Under the pieces are notes generated by a model. The model worked only from the letters and a program-made list of their open reading frames with translations. It was not told where the DNA came from and made no database searches. The position numbers and the translations under genes are program-made. A stretch of DNA of 64,000 nt. It comes from Seriola aureovittata (taxonomy: Eukaryota > Chordata > Actinopteri > Carangiformes > Carangidae). The stretch is taken from NCBI RefSeq assembly GCF_021018895.1, contig NC_079376.1:14013001-14077000 (forward strand), written 5' to 3'. Shown piece by piece: positions 31,604-45,269 of this stretch (the stretch's first letter is position 1; each line of letters starts with the position of its first letter).

Positions 31604-33346
31604 AAGTCCTCCCCATCACTTACCCCCCGCTTCCCCGTCTCCCGCTGCGCTCTCTAATTCAACAAATCTGCTCAGAATGTATGGCTGCTCTTCTAACAAA
31701 ACGCATTCTGCGCTGGGGGCTAAGGATGTGGGCCTCCGCTGAACACGCCACTCAGCTGCCCATTGACCACCGGGGCCTTTCTCTGCACACACTAAGGAGC
31801 GAGGGACAAAGACCCTGAAAGCAGGGGCAGCTCCACAGAGAAAACATTTGCTTGTAATTGTGTTTGACTGCATAATGAAAATGATGTTCTTTTTTAATTT
31901 GGGCTTGTTAAGGCCACACTATTTTCCTCTGGTCACCTGATTATTGTAAAGAAGCAACCCCTCACTTGCCCTATGGGGCATGGAGGGGGGAAATATTGAA
32001 AATGGTCCAAAGACCTCCCCACTCTTTACTTTAACCCCTCTTGTGTTTCAAGTGTTCACTGGCAAAAACATAAATATGTAGACCCTGTTCATTACAGGAT
32101 GGGAGAGTATGCTAGAATGAGTTTTTTCTTTTTTCTTTTTTTTTTTTTTACTCGAGAAAGGATAATGACAGTAAGCACACACAGATGCACACACATACAC
32201 AAATGGGAGCGCTGCCATGCTTGCCCTGAGTTGCGAAGCATTGAGAAGGTTAGCATTCCTCGTGCTACTTCAGTGAAACAGACCATTAGCGGGAGCATCG
32301 GGCTAGCACCCAAAAGAGTGCTTCAATGGACACATTCACATCCAGTGATTATTTGCACTTTTTAGCCCCCAATTTCCTGTTTTATTAATGTGTGTTCTCC
32401 ACATTCATCTGGCTTTCCCCTTTTTCTCCTCACTGCTCTCCCGTGGTAAAGGTGAGGAGTATTCGGGTGGGTGTCTACGCTTGGAAAACAGAAAATTTAA
32501 ACAACTCCAAGCTGAAGACCAATTAGTTTAATTATTGTTTGAGAGTGTTGCACTATGCCACATTCTGTTTCTTGTAAAAACTGTGCCTACCAGAACTTCT
32601 TTCTTGGATAGTTTTAATGTCACATTTATTAGATGATTTCTGTCATATTCCATGCCGTCAGAAGCTGATGTGTCTTTGAATCCCTCAAGGTTTACCATCA
32701 CCCTGCCTATGGACATCCATCTAGTGATTTAATTGGTTTATATGGAGGTCCCATTTTCAAACCCCTTGATAAAGCATCAGGCTGCTGTGAGGTGAGAAGA
32801 AACGGGGCTGCTCTCTGCTCACTGATCACAGACCAGGAGATCTGGATGCAAGGTCGGCTCATGTGACCCTGACAGTGAACTGTGGCCTTCCCAACAAACC
32901 AAAGCATCCTTTACTGCAGGCCAAACATCAAAGTCATTTATGATCCTGGCTTTCACCCACTGCATTTAAATAAATTAGGGTACGCTAAACATGCAGCCCC
33001 CAAAATGACTATGAAGTTCAATCAACACCTCTCTAAAACTGTTTCACCAAAAACTTAATAGGCTATAATAACCATCATCTGCATGAATTTTAGCTAGGAG
33101 TACCTAGTAAACACTTAAAGGTAAAATCAGCAAATGGGAATGTCTCTTTTGGCTATTCCAGCCTGACAAATCAAAGTACTTCATGTAAATCCACTATTAC
33201 CATAAAGCAGCCCTGCTCATTGATTTGCAGCATTACTCACAGTAGCTTTATGCAACCAGAAATATTGAAAGGGATTATTAAATTGGTACAAAATATAACA
33301 AAATCTCCATTATCTCACAGTATATATATTGTCATATCACTACAGC

Positions 33347-33692
33347 TGATATGACTAGTCAATAAATCCATTTGTCAACAGAAATTTAATCTGCAATAAG
33401 TTTTTGTCATTTTAATCACAAACGCTGAACATTCTCTTGCTCCTGTTTGTCTAATGGGAGGTTTTGCTACTTTTCACTGTTTTACATCATTGTAGTTGAA
33501 TAACTTTGGGTTATAGACTGCTGGCCAGACAAAACAAGCAATCAGAAAAAGTTACCTTGAGCTGTGAAAAGTCACAATGGGCATCTTTCACTATTGTCTG
33601 ACTTTTTATAGACTAAATAATCAAACAGTCAATCAAGGAAATAATTAGTAGATGAACTGATAATGAATATAAATGTTAGTTGTAGCCCTACA
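33347..33692. repeat. teleost interspersed repeat copy
   Basis: Contains the recognisable order AATCTGCAATAAG.., GCTGAACATTCTCTTG.., TTGAATAACTTTGGGTTATA.., GACAAAACAAGCAAT.., GGGCATCTTTCACTATTG.., TTAGTTGTAGCCCTA, which I recognise as a repeat common in percomorph genomes. Family name and class not assigned. Confidence 0.6.
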
Positions 33693-34429
33693 TATCACCC
33701 AACCCTAATTTGGACCAAATGAACAAGAGGATTTCACACCCCATGATGAGATAAATTTCTTCCTCAAGGTGTAAGCACTGTGAGCTTAAAAGCAAATCTC
33801 CTGTCATCCCAACTTGGTCCGCGTTGTTGAGACTGAGCAGGTGTAAAGAGAAAGGCTTGAATAGTCCGAGGGGTCAGATGGGACTGACTTAAGTCGAAAG
33901 ATCCTGTCAGACTGGAGTGGCTAGAGGGCCTGCGGTAACACCCCCCCTCCCACTTTAGATTAACAAGTTTCAGCACCACATTGACGAGGCCCTGTTTCAT
34001 TTGTGTTTTTTTTTTAAGTGTCAACAAGTGAGCGTGTCTGTCTCTGTGGGTATTTTCAGGACTTTCACCATAAGGACCCCAACTCTGACACCAATTAAAG
34101 AGATTATGTCTTAAGATGAGAGGAAAACTATAGCCGCTGTGTTACCGCAATGATTGCTTTTGACAAGGTTACAGGGTACCGTGCGACAGTGCACGACCTC
34201 AACTGGCAGCTGCTGATTTTAGTGGGATGAATGCAAACATAAAAGAAAATAATCCCTTTACAAACACTCAGGCACAAAACAAAAAACAGTAGGCTTCATG
34301 CTTAAAGATAACTAACAAAATACATGTGATTATCTGATGTGGCAAATAGAGTAGCATGCTAGGAGGGGTAATGTAACAACTTATAATGAACTTTACTGAG
34401 CTTTGTCCACATTTTAGACATGACTGCTG

Positions 34430-34975
34430 CTCACCTCCCTTCCTCTAAACAAACTCCATTAAGCCAACATTAGAAGAGAGAACTGCCACATAATTTAGAT
34501 GATACCTGACACGTTGGGCTATTTATTGTTATTTCTGCTTTTTATGAGGGAAAGACACTAAATAGGCAAGTATAATGACAATGAACATGTTATTTTATGT
34601 TATAAAGCAAATGCCTTTTAGGTAGTTTGCTTTTGCTGAGCAATTAAATGGATTCCTGTCCTTGGAGAAACAGTGCAAAATTGAGAGCTCAAATGGCTGT
34701 ATATTTCTTTGATGATATAATTTACACAAAAGGCTTCATGACACCCTTTAAATACAGCAGACAAACCGAAAGGACGTGAGCAACTAACTAAACTCACATC
34801 AGTCTAATTGTATTGCTTAATCAGACTAGTAAATTTAGGTTAGTCTGTCTTATGCAATTAACAGGATAAGTGAAGACTTTTTATTTACATATTCATTTCC
34901 ATGACCTCACTGAACCCTATTTATTATTAAGCATAATTCAGAGTAATAAAAACCTACTGTCTATTTATGAAGAAA
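34430..34975. promoter_or_regulatory. candidate distal enhancer block
   Basis: AT-rich but non-repetitive, with many homeodomain-type cores (GCAATTAAATGG, GTCTAATTGTATTG, ATGCAATTAACAGG). Candidate only. Confidence 0.25.
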
Positions 34976-35488
34976 CACACATGGGCCTACATTCATTTTA
35001 AAATTAAATCAAATGAAATATAGAGCAAGGCTTTAGGATATGATTTTTTTAAAAGGCCAAATTGATTAAAAAACATTGGGGTGATCAGAATGCGTTTTTG
35101 TCAGGCTTTAGAGGGGCCTCCTTTTCTTTAAAGAGTCAATTAAGCATATTAGCCTCTTGGTTTTATACTTACTCTCTTATTTTCTTTTCAAATAAGCAAC
35201 CGAGAAAATAAATAAATAAAACGTTATGCAATAGAAAAACAAAAATCTCATGTCATTAAAACAGAATCGTCAGTTTGGTTAAGTTAAGCATTAAGCCTCA
35301 CCAGAGCTGAAGTTACAGCATTAGCAATAAATGAGCCTCAAGGAGCTTGATGCTAGGCTGCTTGCTAAGCCTGTAGCTGTAAGTTTTTAATAGTTTCTGA
35401 TATCCTACCTTGATGTGGAGGGCAGGTTCTTCCTGACTCAGTTTTGTGCCACAGGAGGAAACTCAGTGGCCTCCTCCTCCGTCGTCTC

Positions 35489-35509
35489 TTTTTTTTTTTT
35501 TTTTTTTTT
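35489..35509. repeat. poly(T) tract
   Basis: About 20 consecutive T; a second similar run lies at 35825-35845. Confidence 0.9.
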
Positions 35510-38451
35510 GCGTGTTTTCACGTTAATTGGCAGCAGTTGAACTGTGAGCCGTAAATCAACAAGCGCGGAGTGTATTAATGAGTCGGACCACCCAGGAAAA
35601 CTATTTTCTCTGCACTTTCTTAGCGGTCAATGTGGGGATACTCGAGTTTGCCATGCTCTGAAAACCATGAATGAACATTCACAAGAGCAGTGCTCCCCTG
35701 CTGCCACATTTCCAGCAGGCTAATGGCTGCTACAAGTACTGATTAAAGTATTTCAAGAAAGGTGAAGTATTCCGGACAAAAACAGATCATTTTGCTGGAC
35801 GAAGTTAGGGTCCTTGCATGTGTGTTTTTTTTTTTTTTTTTTTTTAATGCTGAAATTGAAAAAGTTCAAATTTAAGGTTCAGTTCACAGGAAAATATAGC
35901 AAATCAAAAATACAGCCACCTAAATGAACAAATGATTGTCTACCACCACTGGTTTGGGCATCAATGAAATCCTATTTATTAAAGTGAGGATTCCTTCTGA
36001 TAAAATAACTGTGATATTAAAGTTGATAATATTTTGCTAATTATTTGGCCTTTTTTCTAATATAAAGCAAGATTTATGACATCTTAAAGGTCAAGCTATT
36101 CAACAGGATTAATGATGAACCCAGTGAAAAAGACAGAAATCTTCCTTCTACATATCTTTTAAAAACCTACAAAAAAAAAATCTTGCTATAAATAAATATT
36201 TTTTTCCACAAGAGCGGATCCTCAGCACTGAAAGTAGTGCTTAATTGTCTTCCATTATGAAACCTCACAAAGCTAGACCACTGGCTACTAAAATACCAAG
36301 GTTAATCTTGATTAAATGTCTTTCCAGGGTACAAAAAGCATATTTTACATAAAACATCCTTCAAGGGGATTGAAGCCTGATGTTGGAAAAAAATATATAA
36401 AATATTGCTGATGGCAAGGCCAAGCATCCCACCATTACAAATCAACATACCATTAATATGGCTTCATCTGCCTTCTCCATTATCTTCCTCCCCAATTCAA
36501 GTCACACCTTGGCAAACCAAAGCTACAACTTTAATCTTTCCTCAAAGTATGTATTAAGATTTCACATGAATGGTTTTCAGTGCATGTGTGGTACTTTTAA
36601 CATTTTCTGCTTTTGTAGCCACCATTCATTGTAAAAGACAAGTTTTGTTTCCTTTAAGAGGCAGCCTATAATAGGCTGAGCGCTGTTTTAAACAAATCAC
36701 AACTAGCATTACTCTCCATTTGTAGGTTTCTTACTACATGAAAACAGACTGTGAAGGTAAAGCTTAAACATGAGGGTTAATTCAAACTGATACCACTCTT
36801 ACAACTGACTTTAACCTTTAATGACCATTGTCAAATCTCATGAGTTATTAAATTGCAAAGAAGTGCAATTAATTCAGCTTTATAAATGCTTCCGCACAGC
36901 CAGCTGTATCAAGGCTTCCCTCTCTTCTTTCCTCTGCTGAGTGGGAAAATCCTTCTGCAAGCTGAATGCCCCCTTGCTAGCGACTTTTGTTCTCTCACAC
37001 TTACCCCACACACTCCAAAAGTAACATCCCTCTGCAGAGAAAAAAATATTTCTTCCCACACCTGTTGATGAATTGTGTTTGTGTATAAGGCTCAGACAGG
37101 GCAATAACATGTCTTTATACAACTGAGGCATGGACCCAAAATAGTAGTTTCCTCACATGAATAGTGGTGAATGAGGAAACCCTTTCATAAAAAACAGCAG
37201 AGAGGCTTGTGGCCAAATTAGAGTAATCGTCATTGACAAAAATAATTCCCAGTTTGGACAGGAAAGTCATAAGATGCCTTAATGACTGCTGCTGCAGAGG
37301 GAAAAAGGGCTATTTGTGCTGTGTGGCTAGTGGCTGATTTTCTTGCCAACACAGGCTGCCCACCCCATGAACCCATACAGTTTTATTGTACCAAGAATAT
37401 AGAGGAACAAGATAGGAAGTCACACTCTGTCAATACCGTTTTATAACCATATCCAAACTCTCAAATTGACATTTGAGCAAAATTGAAAATTGAAGAATAT
37501 ATGTGAGAATATCATTATTTCTCTGCACTGTTGCACCTTTTACTGTGCACTTTTTGTTTGTTCTGTTTTGTAAAAAATCCAGAAGATTGAATATCTGTGA
37601 TTTATTTTTTTTTATTAAATCAATTTTTAAGAGGTGTTCCCATTGCTAATTTCAACTTTCCCAGACTCTGGGACAAGATTTTAAAACTGTAATTAGGTTT
37701 GGATCAATCATTCAATATCATATTTCATTTGTAAAGAAGTGCATCTACTACAAGTGGCTTGTGAAGAAGTGTTGGATTCAGACACTTTATTATGGAAAGA
37801 GTTAAAATAAAACACCTTTATAAATTAGAATTTAAAATCAACTTTCAGTAACGTCTCATCTTATTTATCCAGTAAATTCTATAGAGAAACATGTCAAAAA
37901 GGACTGAAAATATAACATTTTTCCCAGCAGTGTCTATATAGCAGCACAAAAGGGGATGAATGTCATGCACTAAAGAACCATACATCCTACACTGGCACTG
38001 CGTTCAGTGAGTAAATGCAGATTTTTCATTTTATGTTAAAAAAAAAAAAAGGATCATGTGGGTTCAACCAGAGTATTTTTTTCAAAAACCAAAAACAAAC
38101 AATCACACAACCCCCCCCCCCAAAAAAAAAGTCAAAACTTGACTTAATATGTGCAGTGACAATCTAGACATATGGTATTTGTAGTATTGTAATAGGGAAT
38201 GCCACAAAAAATTGTGTTTACATAGGATATGGTAAGCAATGTATAAGCCAGAGTTAATGGCTGTGAGAAGAATACACAGTTTATATGGAACATGGTGGTA
38301 AAAATTCAGGGCGTGTGAGCATATAGATTTAAATAAGACCTTACTAAATTACAATTCAATGCATTGATATGCAGAAGAAATTCTTTAAGGCTGACATTTA
38401 GAGCTGAACGTTAGTCACTCACTATTCTTTTACACAAAGGAGACATAAATG

Positions 38452-39450
38452 TACATTCATTCAGAAAACAGGCCTCATAGTCAGGCTGCCGAGTCCCTGA
38501 CCTTTTCCATTCTTGTAGTTTGCTTAGTGTAAGCAAAGCAAATTGCAATGTGTTATATGAGAATGAGTGTATTTATGTGAAGTAGGAAGAAAAACATAGT
38601 GGGAGATTATGACAGAGAGAAAAAGACTGAAGCCACTTAACCTCTTTGATGTCACTTAAAGGAAGCAATGTCACCATGTCTTAATTCGTTGCTGACCCAC
38701 AACACAGCTAGGGATGCTTACAATAGTTTTCATGTAATACAACATACAATAGGTTGATGGCTGCATTCAAGGTTTTATTCATGGAACAAATTTCACACAC
38801 AACAATGTTTTGTCATTCAGATATTGTAGATGTTCCTATCAATCACTCGGGGCACATAGCATGGAGTTAAACAGTACAGTACAGTGATAACTCTTGGATA
38901 TGTAAGTGCTGATCCAAAGGCTGTGTTGGTTAAATATTCTGTGGTCATAACAGCAGGAAGGAAAATACCTGCTCACTGTTCACCTAAGAGATGCAGCCTA
39001 AGAACCAGCAACTTAGCTCAGCACCATTGTTTACCACAGACAATTCAGTTACAAGTCATGTTGTGAGGTTAGTAATTTGACAAAAGCACGACAGAGTTGT
39101 GTGATGGACCAAGGAAAACTAAGGAACTCAACCCACTTGATTCCTCTTGAGTCAGACATACTGGTACCATGAATGGAGGGCTTTGAAAAAAGGAAGCTCA
39201 AAGCCTCAATTAATGTCCCTTGACATTTAACGTGATGAAAAATAGTCTTACAATTACCATATCCTGATTTTCAAAAGTCCTATATGTGGAGAGTGAATAC
39301 AGAGTCAGAAGAAAATTTGTGATTTTTGAACAGTGGCAAACACAACTGCAGCAGTTAATGCTGCAGCTATATTACATTCATTCAAGAAACTGAGGCCTCA
39401 TAGTCTGGCTGCTTAGTACCTGACCTTTCCCATTCTCGTAGTTTGCTTAG
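38452..39450. repeat. dispersed direct repeat pair
   Basis: 38452-38526 and 39373-39450 share TACATTCATTC, GGCCTCATAGTC, CTGACCTTT and TCGTAGTTTGCTTAG (the first copy has TTGTAG). This is a direct repeat of about 75 bp spaced 921 bp apart; the intervening sequence is not duplicated. Confidence 0.75.
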
Positions 39451-39596
39451 CAGAGATTTATTGTTTCTAGTGTATGTAAAGGAATGGAAATTTACACATA
39501 CTAAAAAAAGCAGTATCTCGGAATCTTAAAAACTAAATATTTGCAAGAAGAAGCTCTGATCTGATCAGAAATAGATGAAACTTGTGAGGAAGTGCA

Positions 39597-39619
39597 AAAA
39601 AAAAAAAAAAAAAAAAAAA
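39597..39619. repeat. poly(A) tract
   Basis: About 23 consecutive A. Confidence 0.9.
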
Positions 39620-41355
39620 GAGAGACTAAAGACAATTAAAAAAAATAAAGTTTTTAGCAACAAAATCTAAAACAAGTGGAAATACTGCAAGAGCCCAACT
39701 GGAGTAATACCTTTGAGAAAGTGATGTGTTTTTGGAGCCATGGTAACTTCCAAACATCACGTGAATAACCACCTGTGCATTTCCATGCTGAAATTATTTG
39801 GGATTCAATTTATAATTTGAGGATAAAAATTAAGATGTAAACTGCTGCCCTGAAACTAGCTCCATGATTTAATAAATAATAGCAAAGTAAAGCAACATAT
39901 AGGGGAATAAATGTTGAATAAAAGCAAATTCAGTGCAAGTCCTCTCATGGGTCAAATTTTTCTCTGCAGGTGTTATAGCACTAATTCTAGCTGGCCATGA
40001 TGATGCTGTCTTCTATAATTTCCTTTTAGCTGTGGTGAATTTCACAGGTTCATACTGCTCATCTGCCTCTAGGCCTCTGCACTGCTCTCTCTCATCTCTG
40101 CACCACGCCTAACAACGCCAAATCTCAAACCAGTGGGTAGTGGGATGACCAAAATGAAGGTGAAATCTTACTTTAATCCATTAATAATGTATTTAATCAA
40201 TCGGCCAATAAGTTAATGGAAACAATTTGAAATGGAGACTCAAAATAAATGAATGTTTCTTCTGGATAAGTTCAAATGAGTAAAATGTATGGTGAACTAA
40301 TGTTGAATGGCTAGTTGGACAGATGTGTGACTTGAAGAAAATAACATTCAATAAATGGGGGGGGGCAGATAATTATGATGATGGACAAATATGTGAGAAA
40401 TGCTTGCTTGACATCCTCTGATTAGTTCTTGTTTTAGCTGAAACCACGGAAGAAGAGGATATCTGGATCCTGGGGAGGAGAAGAGCAGGGTGCAGATGAA
40501 GTGAAGTGAAGTTTATAGATGCAAATGGAGTGAACTGAAGGCATGCAGGAGGACTGACTATGTCACCCATGGGCGGCATGCTACCAGATTTCAGAGAGCA
40601 TGCAGAGGAGATGAAAAGACAGATCGGTAAAAAAAACAAAAAAACAAACAAAAAAAAAAAAAACACCTTGTGATGTTATGATTTTTTTAAAAAGCCATTA
40701 ATGGTTGAGGGCCCAATGAGACAGCATGATGACAAGACACCCACAAACAGTCATGAACATTTCCATCTCACCACAGCCCAATCACAGACAAGATAGCATG
40801 CTGGAACCGAGAAAAGGCTACGCAGGCACAAAAGAAAACAATTTGCCATCAGTCACATTTTCACAGTAAACGACAATAGTTGGTTTTAGACGAACAGCGT
40901 AATGAAGAAAATTACTAGTATAAATTGACAGGAGACAGCCACAAAGGTACTGAACAAATACCGTACGCCTTTAGCAGTGCGTAACCATCCAGACAAACAT
41001 CTAAGAGAACTAATCCATAAATGGGTGTTTAACCTCTTTTACAGACAAAATTGAATTCCATTCTGTTCTTATGTTTCTACATGCTACTGGTGAATTCTGA
41101 CGTGTTTTGCTGGTGCCTTGATAGTCACTTCTGAGACTTTTGGCTTGTTAAGCAAATACAACATTAAGTGTTTTTCAGTCAATGAATTGGCATCCACTTG
41201 TGAACAATTCTCCTTTTTCCTAATGCAGTATTTTAAAGATTTCCTCTCTTTGCCACACTGGTGTTTGCAACTGATGGTCCAGCAATATAGGCACAAACCA
41301 CAATTATGTAGGGATTGCAAGAGATATTAATACCAACTGACATGATTCTGTCAAA

Positions 41356-41735
41356 TTTAAAGGGTTGCTACAGCGATTTAGTATTGCACTTCCATAAAGT
41401 TGGAGGACCACACATTAAAAAAAGAAAGATCAAAACTGAGGCAGCAGAGGCCAAGATATCCTGACTTTTAGCCTGTAGTATGGTTCAAATCCTAAAAATG
41501 CTGGACCCATTTCCCATAATGCAACTCACAAGTATCTTTGTTTTCAGACTACCAAGACCTGCTAATTGGCAGTATTTTTCAAACTCCACACATGCACTTT
41601 GTAATGTCTTGTAAAACATTTGTAGTCTCCAAGCTCAAGCTGGGATAAGCATCAGGGTCATTATTTCAGACTTTAGAAAGCTCCTTCCCTGAGAAGTACT
41701 CCTCACAAAAGTTAAGGCTAATTCACGGTTTCAAG
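41356..41735. repeat. probable teleost interspersed repeat
   Basis: The run GGGTTGCTACAGCGATTTAG, then CACTTCCATAAAGTTGGAGG, CCCATAATGCAACTCA and ACATTTGTAGTCTCCAAGCT resembles a repeat I have seen in many fish genomes. Edges are approximate. Confidence 0.4.
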
Positions 41736-42714
41736 GTCCACTGTGGTCTGCATGACATAAAATTTCAACATCTGCTCAATCCAAAATTTGAGACTGCATG
41801 GACTGTCTGCACAACTAGAGCACGGCCATACAAGTAAACTGGACACTCTTTTTTGTTTTAATATTTTTAATTATGATGTTCAGCGCTAAATGAGCTCTTC
41901 TTAATGCTGTCAGGAGGTCCACATCATGTTTACTGGCATGTGTGGAACATGTCTGTGTAAGCATACCCCTGACTGTAGCATGTATAGAAGTGTGTGTGCA
42001 TCTGGGGTCTGCAAGCAAGTCTACAACCGTTAACGTCTGTTCTGGAGTATGATCAGGGCTTAAAAGGTTCCCCCGAGGAGTTTTATTTTAAACAAATAAA
42101 CAGAAACGAAAAAACCCTGCCTACATCCAGTGTTTCTCATCAAATAAATTTGTATGTATCCTTGAGATCTAAAAATGTGTTTATTGCATTTTATTACTCA
42201 AAAAACTAGTACATTTTCATATTTTAACACATATTGTTTAGATTCATGTTTACTTGCTAGCAGTCCTCTTCTTCACTACCTTTGTTGGTGCATGACTAAA
42301 TTTAATGGGATGGTACCACCACCAATTGAACGCTGGTGGCTGCGCATGTTCATCCTTGTGCAAGTGCATGATATAGATAAAACAGGGTCCCAGACATAAA
42401 AGCATTGCTCAGTAATGTTAGTAATTAAAGACTCCACTGTGCACCTTTAAGTGGCTTTTATGTAAAATCGGTAAAGTGACCCTTTAATAGAGGTCTGTCC
42501 GGCAATTACATTTACGTAAACAAACATATAAAGAGACCATTGGTTCATCACTTCAAAAAAAAAAAAAAAAATACATATCAAGTTTAATCAAGAAGAATTA
42601 AAATCAGAAAAAAAAACCATTAAGAGAATCAGCCAACTTGGCATCTACTGCAAGACTATGACACTGTACTGAAAGAGGTTTCAGTTATTTTATCCATCCC
42701 CTGTAGCTGTGACA

Positions 42715-43110
42715 CACAACTAGTCAGCCACTTGCCAGACAAGAGTTATTCTGAGACAGGGTTTTTTCCCCTTCCACACAATGAAATATGGATAAGAGTG
42801 GCGGGGATAGTGGGCAGCTGTCAACGAATTCCACAGCTTCCCGCCACCACTGATCAATCAGTCCCGTATCTGAACCACAACAGTGCTGACCCGCTGGCTA
42901 GAGCTGACATTAATCCTAAACCTTCCAGTCAGTGTGGAGGAATGACAGGACACAACGTGGTGGTGGAAGCGAATGCTGATACAGGCTCTAACAAGGAAAG
43001 GTGCTGATGCTAATGAGTGTATCTGTGGCTCTTTAACGAGCCTGCATCGTTTTATGCCCTAATTTACAGTGAGCTGTGTCTCAGGGGTGCAGGATAATGA
43101 GCTGGCCCGG
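42715..43110. promoter_or_regulatory. candidate distal enhancer block with TAATCC sites
   Basis: GC-balanced, non-repetitive sequence with ACATTAATCCTAAACC (OTX/CRX/PITX-type TAATCC), TGATCAATCAGTCC and GATGCTAATGAG. The 91-codon open frame here has no recognisable protein features. Confidence 0.35.
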
Positions 43111-43609
43111 GATTCCCAGGGCAGCAGCTTGTGTAACCCACCTCATGCAGGGGACACTCACTCCCACCGAGTGTAAGTGAGAGACAGACAGTAGCAGAGG
43201 GAGCAGGAAGGACATACTCAATGTCTGCAGGAGAGAGGAGGGCGTGAGGGAGGAGGGTGGAGAGGTGGGCACATGTCATTCCTGCTTGATATACTTGTTT
43301 GTACACACCAATCATTGAATCGCTGCAACCAAGTGAGATAAGCTTGTGTTCTCTGTGACAAACTGACCTTGGGCAACAAGAACAGTCACAGAAAGAGGAA
43401 ATGGAGAAGGAAAGCATGGCGGGTAGAGGAGAAGAACAAGCTTTAGAGAGCAGAGACTAAGTGTTGTTGGATTTGATCCTGATCAGCAAATGTCTGGTCT
43501 TTAAAGACATCCCTTCCCTTGCTTTCCCTGTGCTTAGTGCAATCACATTTTTCCCTCCCTTTTACAGAGCAACACTGAAAAATCTGTCTCTTAGTGCACT
43601 CCAAACCAA

Positions 43610-43970
43610 ATTAGCAAATGTGGAGCTCAGTGACCTCAGTCTAGAGACCATCCACAGAGTATGCGGTGTGCCCTACCACCCCCACCTCTTACTGCTGTGT
43701 CTGCATGGCTGCATTAGTCAAGCTCAAATGGGTTTTTCCGCCATGCGAAGCAGAGCATGACATGCGCTAAACAATGGCAGGCAGATGACGAGCCAGCTCC
43801 ATTTGATGATGGCCTCTGCCGACGTGGGCACTTTTTTTTGATGTGGCGGAATATAAGGGCAGCATGATTCATTAGGGTGCACAGGTGGCCCAGGATCTAA
43901 TGAGTCACATTCTGTGTAGCTGTAACGTGCAAATGGCTCAAAGAGCGATGGACATGCCAAAAACAAGCTT
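43610..43970. promoter_or_regulatory. candidate distal enhancer block with SOX-type site
   Basis: Non-repetitive sequence including GCTAAACAATGGCAGGCAG (SOX-type ACAATGG near 43771), TTCATTAGGGTGC and TCTAATGAGTCAC. Candidate only. Confidence 0.35.
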
Positions 43971-44719
43971 GTTTTAGATATGAGTTATAATTTTTCTCAA
44001 TTTGATGAAGATGTGCTTTTCCTAGTATATTTAAATCTGAGAGTAAAGTGCTAGTCAACAGAAAAGGTTCCCAAAGCAACAGAGGGGACACATTCAATAC
44101 TACACAGTTCATACAGTGGCAATGGCCATTAACATTAGTTTGCCAAAATGTGAAACTACATCTGCTGCTTATATCTTTTCATTCAATCGGGACATTATGA
44201 CTAAACATCTTAAAAGTCAAGAGTCTTACATGCTGTTATTTTATGCAACTAAAAGCTGTCATCATCATCATCTACTTAATAATTATATTAATAACAAATA
44301 GACACAGACTATTTCTGACAATTAACTTTCGGATGACTGTTTGTCAAAGTGAGAATGCCACTGCTGGTGTGTCTTCTCAGTCTCAGCTATTAACACTGCC
44401 CCCCTCTGGCTAGCTGGCTGCCTGATTAGAACATTGTTATTGCAATTGATCAGATATTGAGTACAAAGGAGAAAACTATAGCATGAGAGGCATTTTGTTC
44501 CAACAGATTAACAGATTAGAAAAAAAGCAATTAATAAAATATACAGTTATATGTACTTTGGCACTGTTAACAGTTCTTAGAGTAACAAAACAAATTTCAA
44601 ACTGCATTATAAATCTAACTTTGCTTCAGTATCTTTTGATATTACACAAAAGTATGCTTCAAAATTACTTTGTTTTAGCATGCTAGTCAATTCATCTCAG
44701 GAGCCACAACAATTCAAAT

Positions 44720-45070
44720 TGTACCTGATCTATTAACTGCTCGCCACTGAGCACCGTTTGAACGTTTGACCTTCTAACACAGCTCATGACATTATGTTGA
44801 CATTTAAAGTAATCCCTCCCACGGTTCTTAATCCCAGTGGCCGTGGACTGCCCTGACCCATCCTCTGAGCTCAAGCCCCTAACGTGCACTCGCCACACAC
44901 TGACAGAAAAGGCAGCAAGACAAACACAACTCCTGATACCCGGACAAGTCAACAACACCGCCGTGCTTTAGAGGGCTCATGGGGCTCAAAACAAGCAGCG
45001 ATGAAAGGGCTTGTTAATTATCATACACACACTGAAGCTTTACGTCACACGCTGAGATTCAAAGTGTAAC
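44720..45070. promoter_or_regulatory. candidate distal enhancer block
   Basis: Non-repetitive sequence with AAAGTAATCCCTCCC, TTCTTAATCCCAG and TTGTTAATTATC: TAATCC and paired homeodomain-type sites. Candidate only. Confidence 0.3.
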
Positions 45071-45269
45071 AGGAGGACAGACCCTGTTTGTGCATCTCGT
45101 GTATTACCATTACAATTGAGTCACATATTTTAACATGGATTTTCCAAAAAATAAATAAATACCAGAACAAGAATCATTTCAAAACAATTACAGCTGTTCT
45201 GAAAGTATCTCCTGAATCATTTAAGACACTAGATGAGATGATTAAAAAAAAGATTTTTAGCCTGAAATA

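Noticed and set aside
42732..43007. 91-codon open frame in the gene desert
   Set aside because: No domain, no splice context, no family resemblance; better read as a noncoding block.
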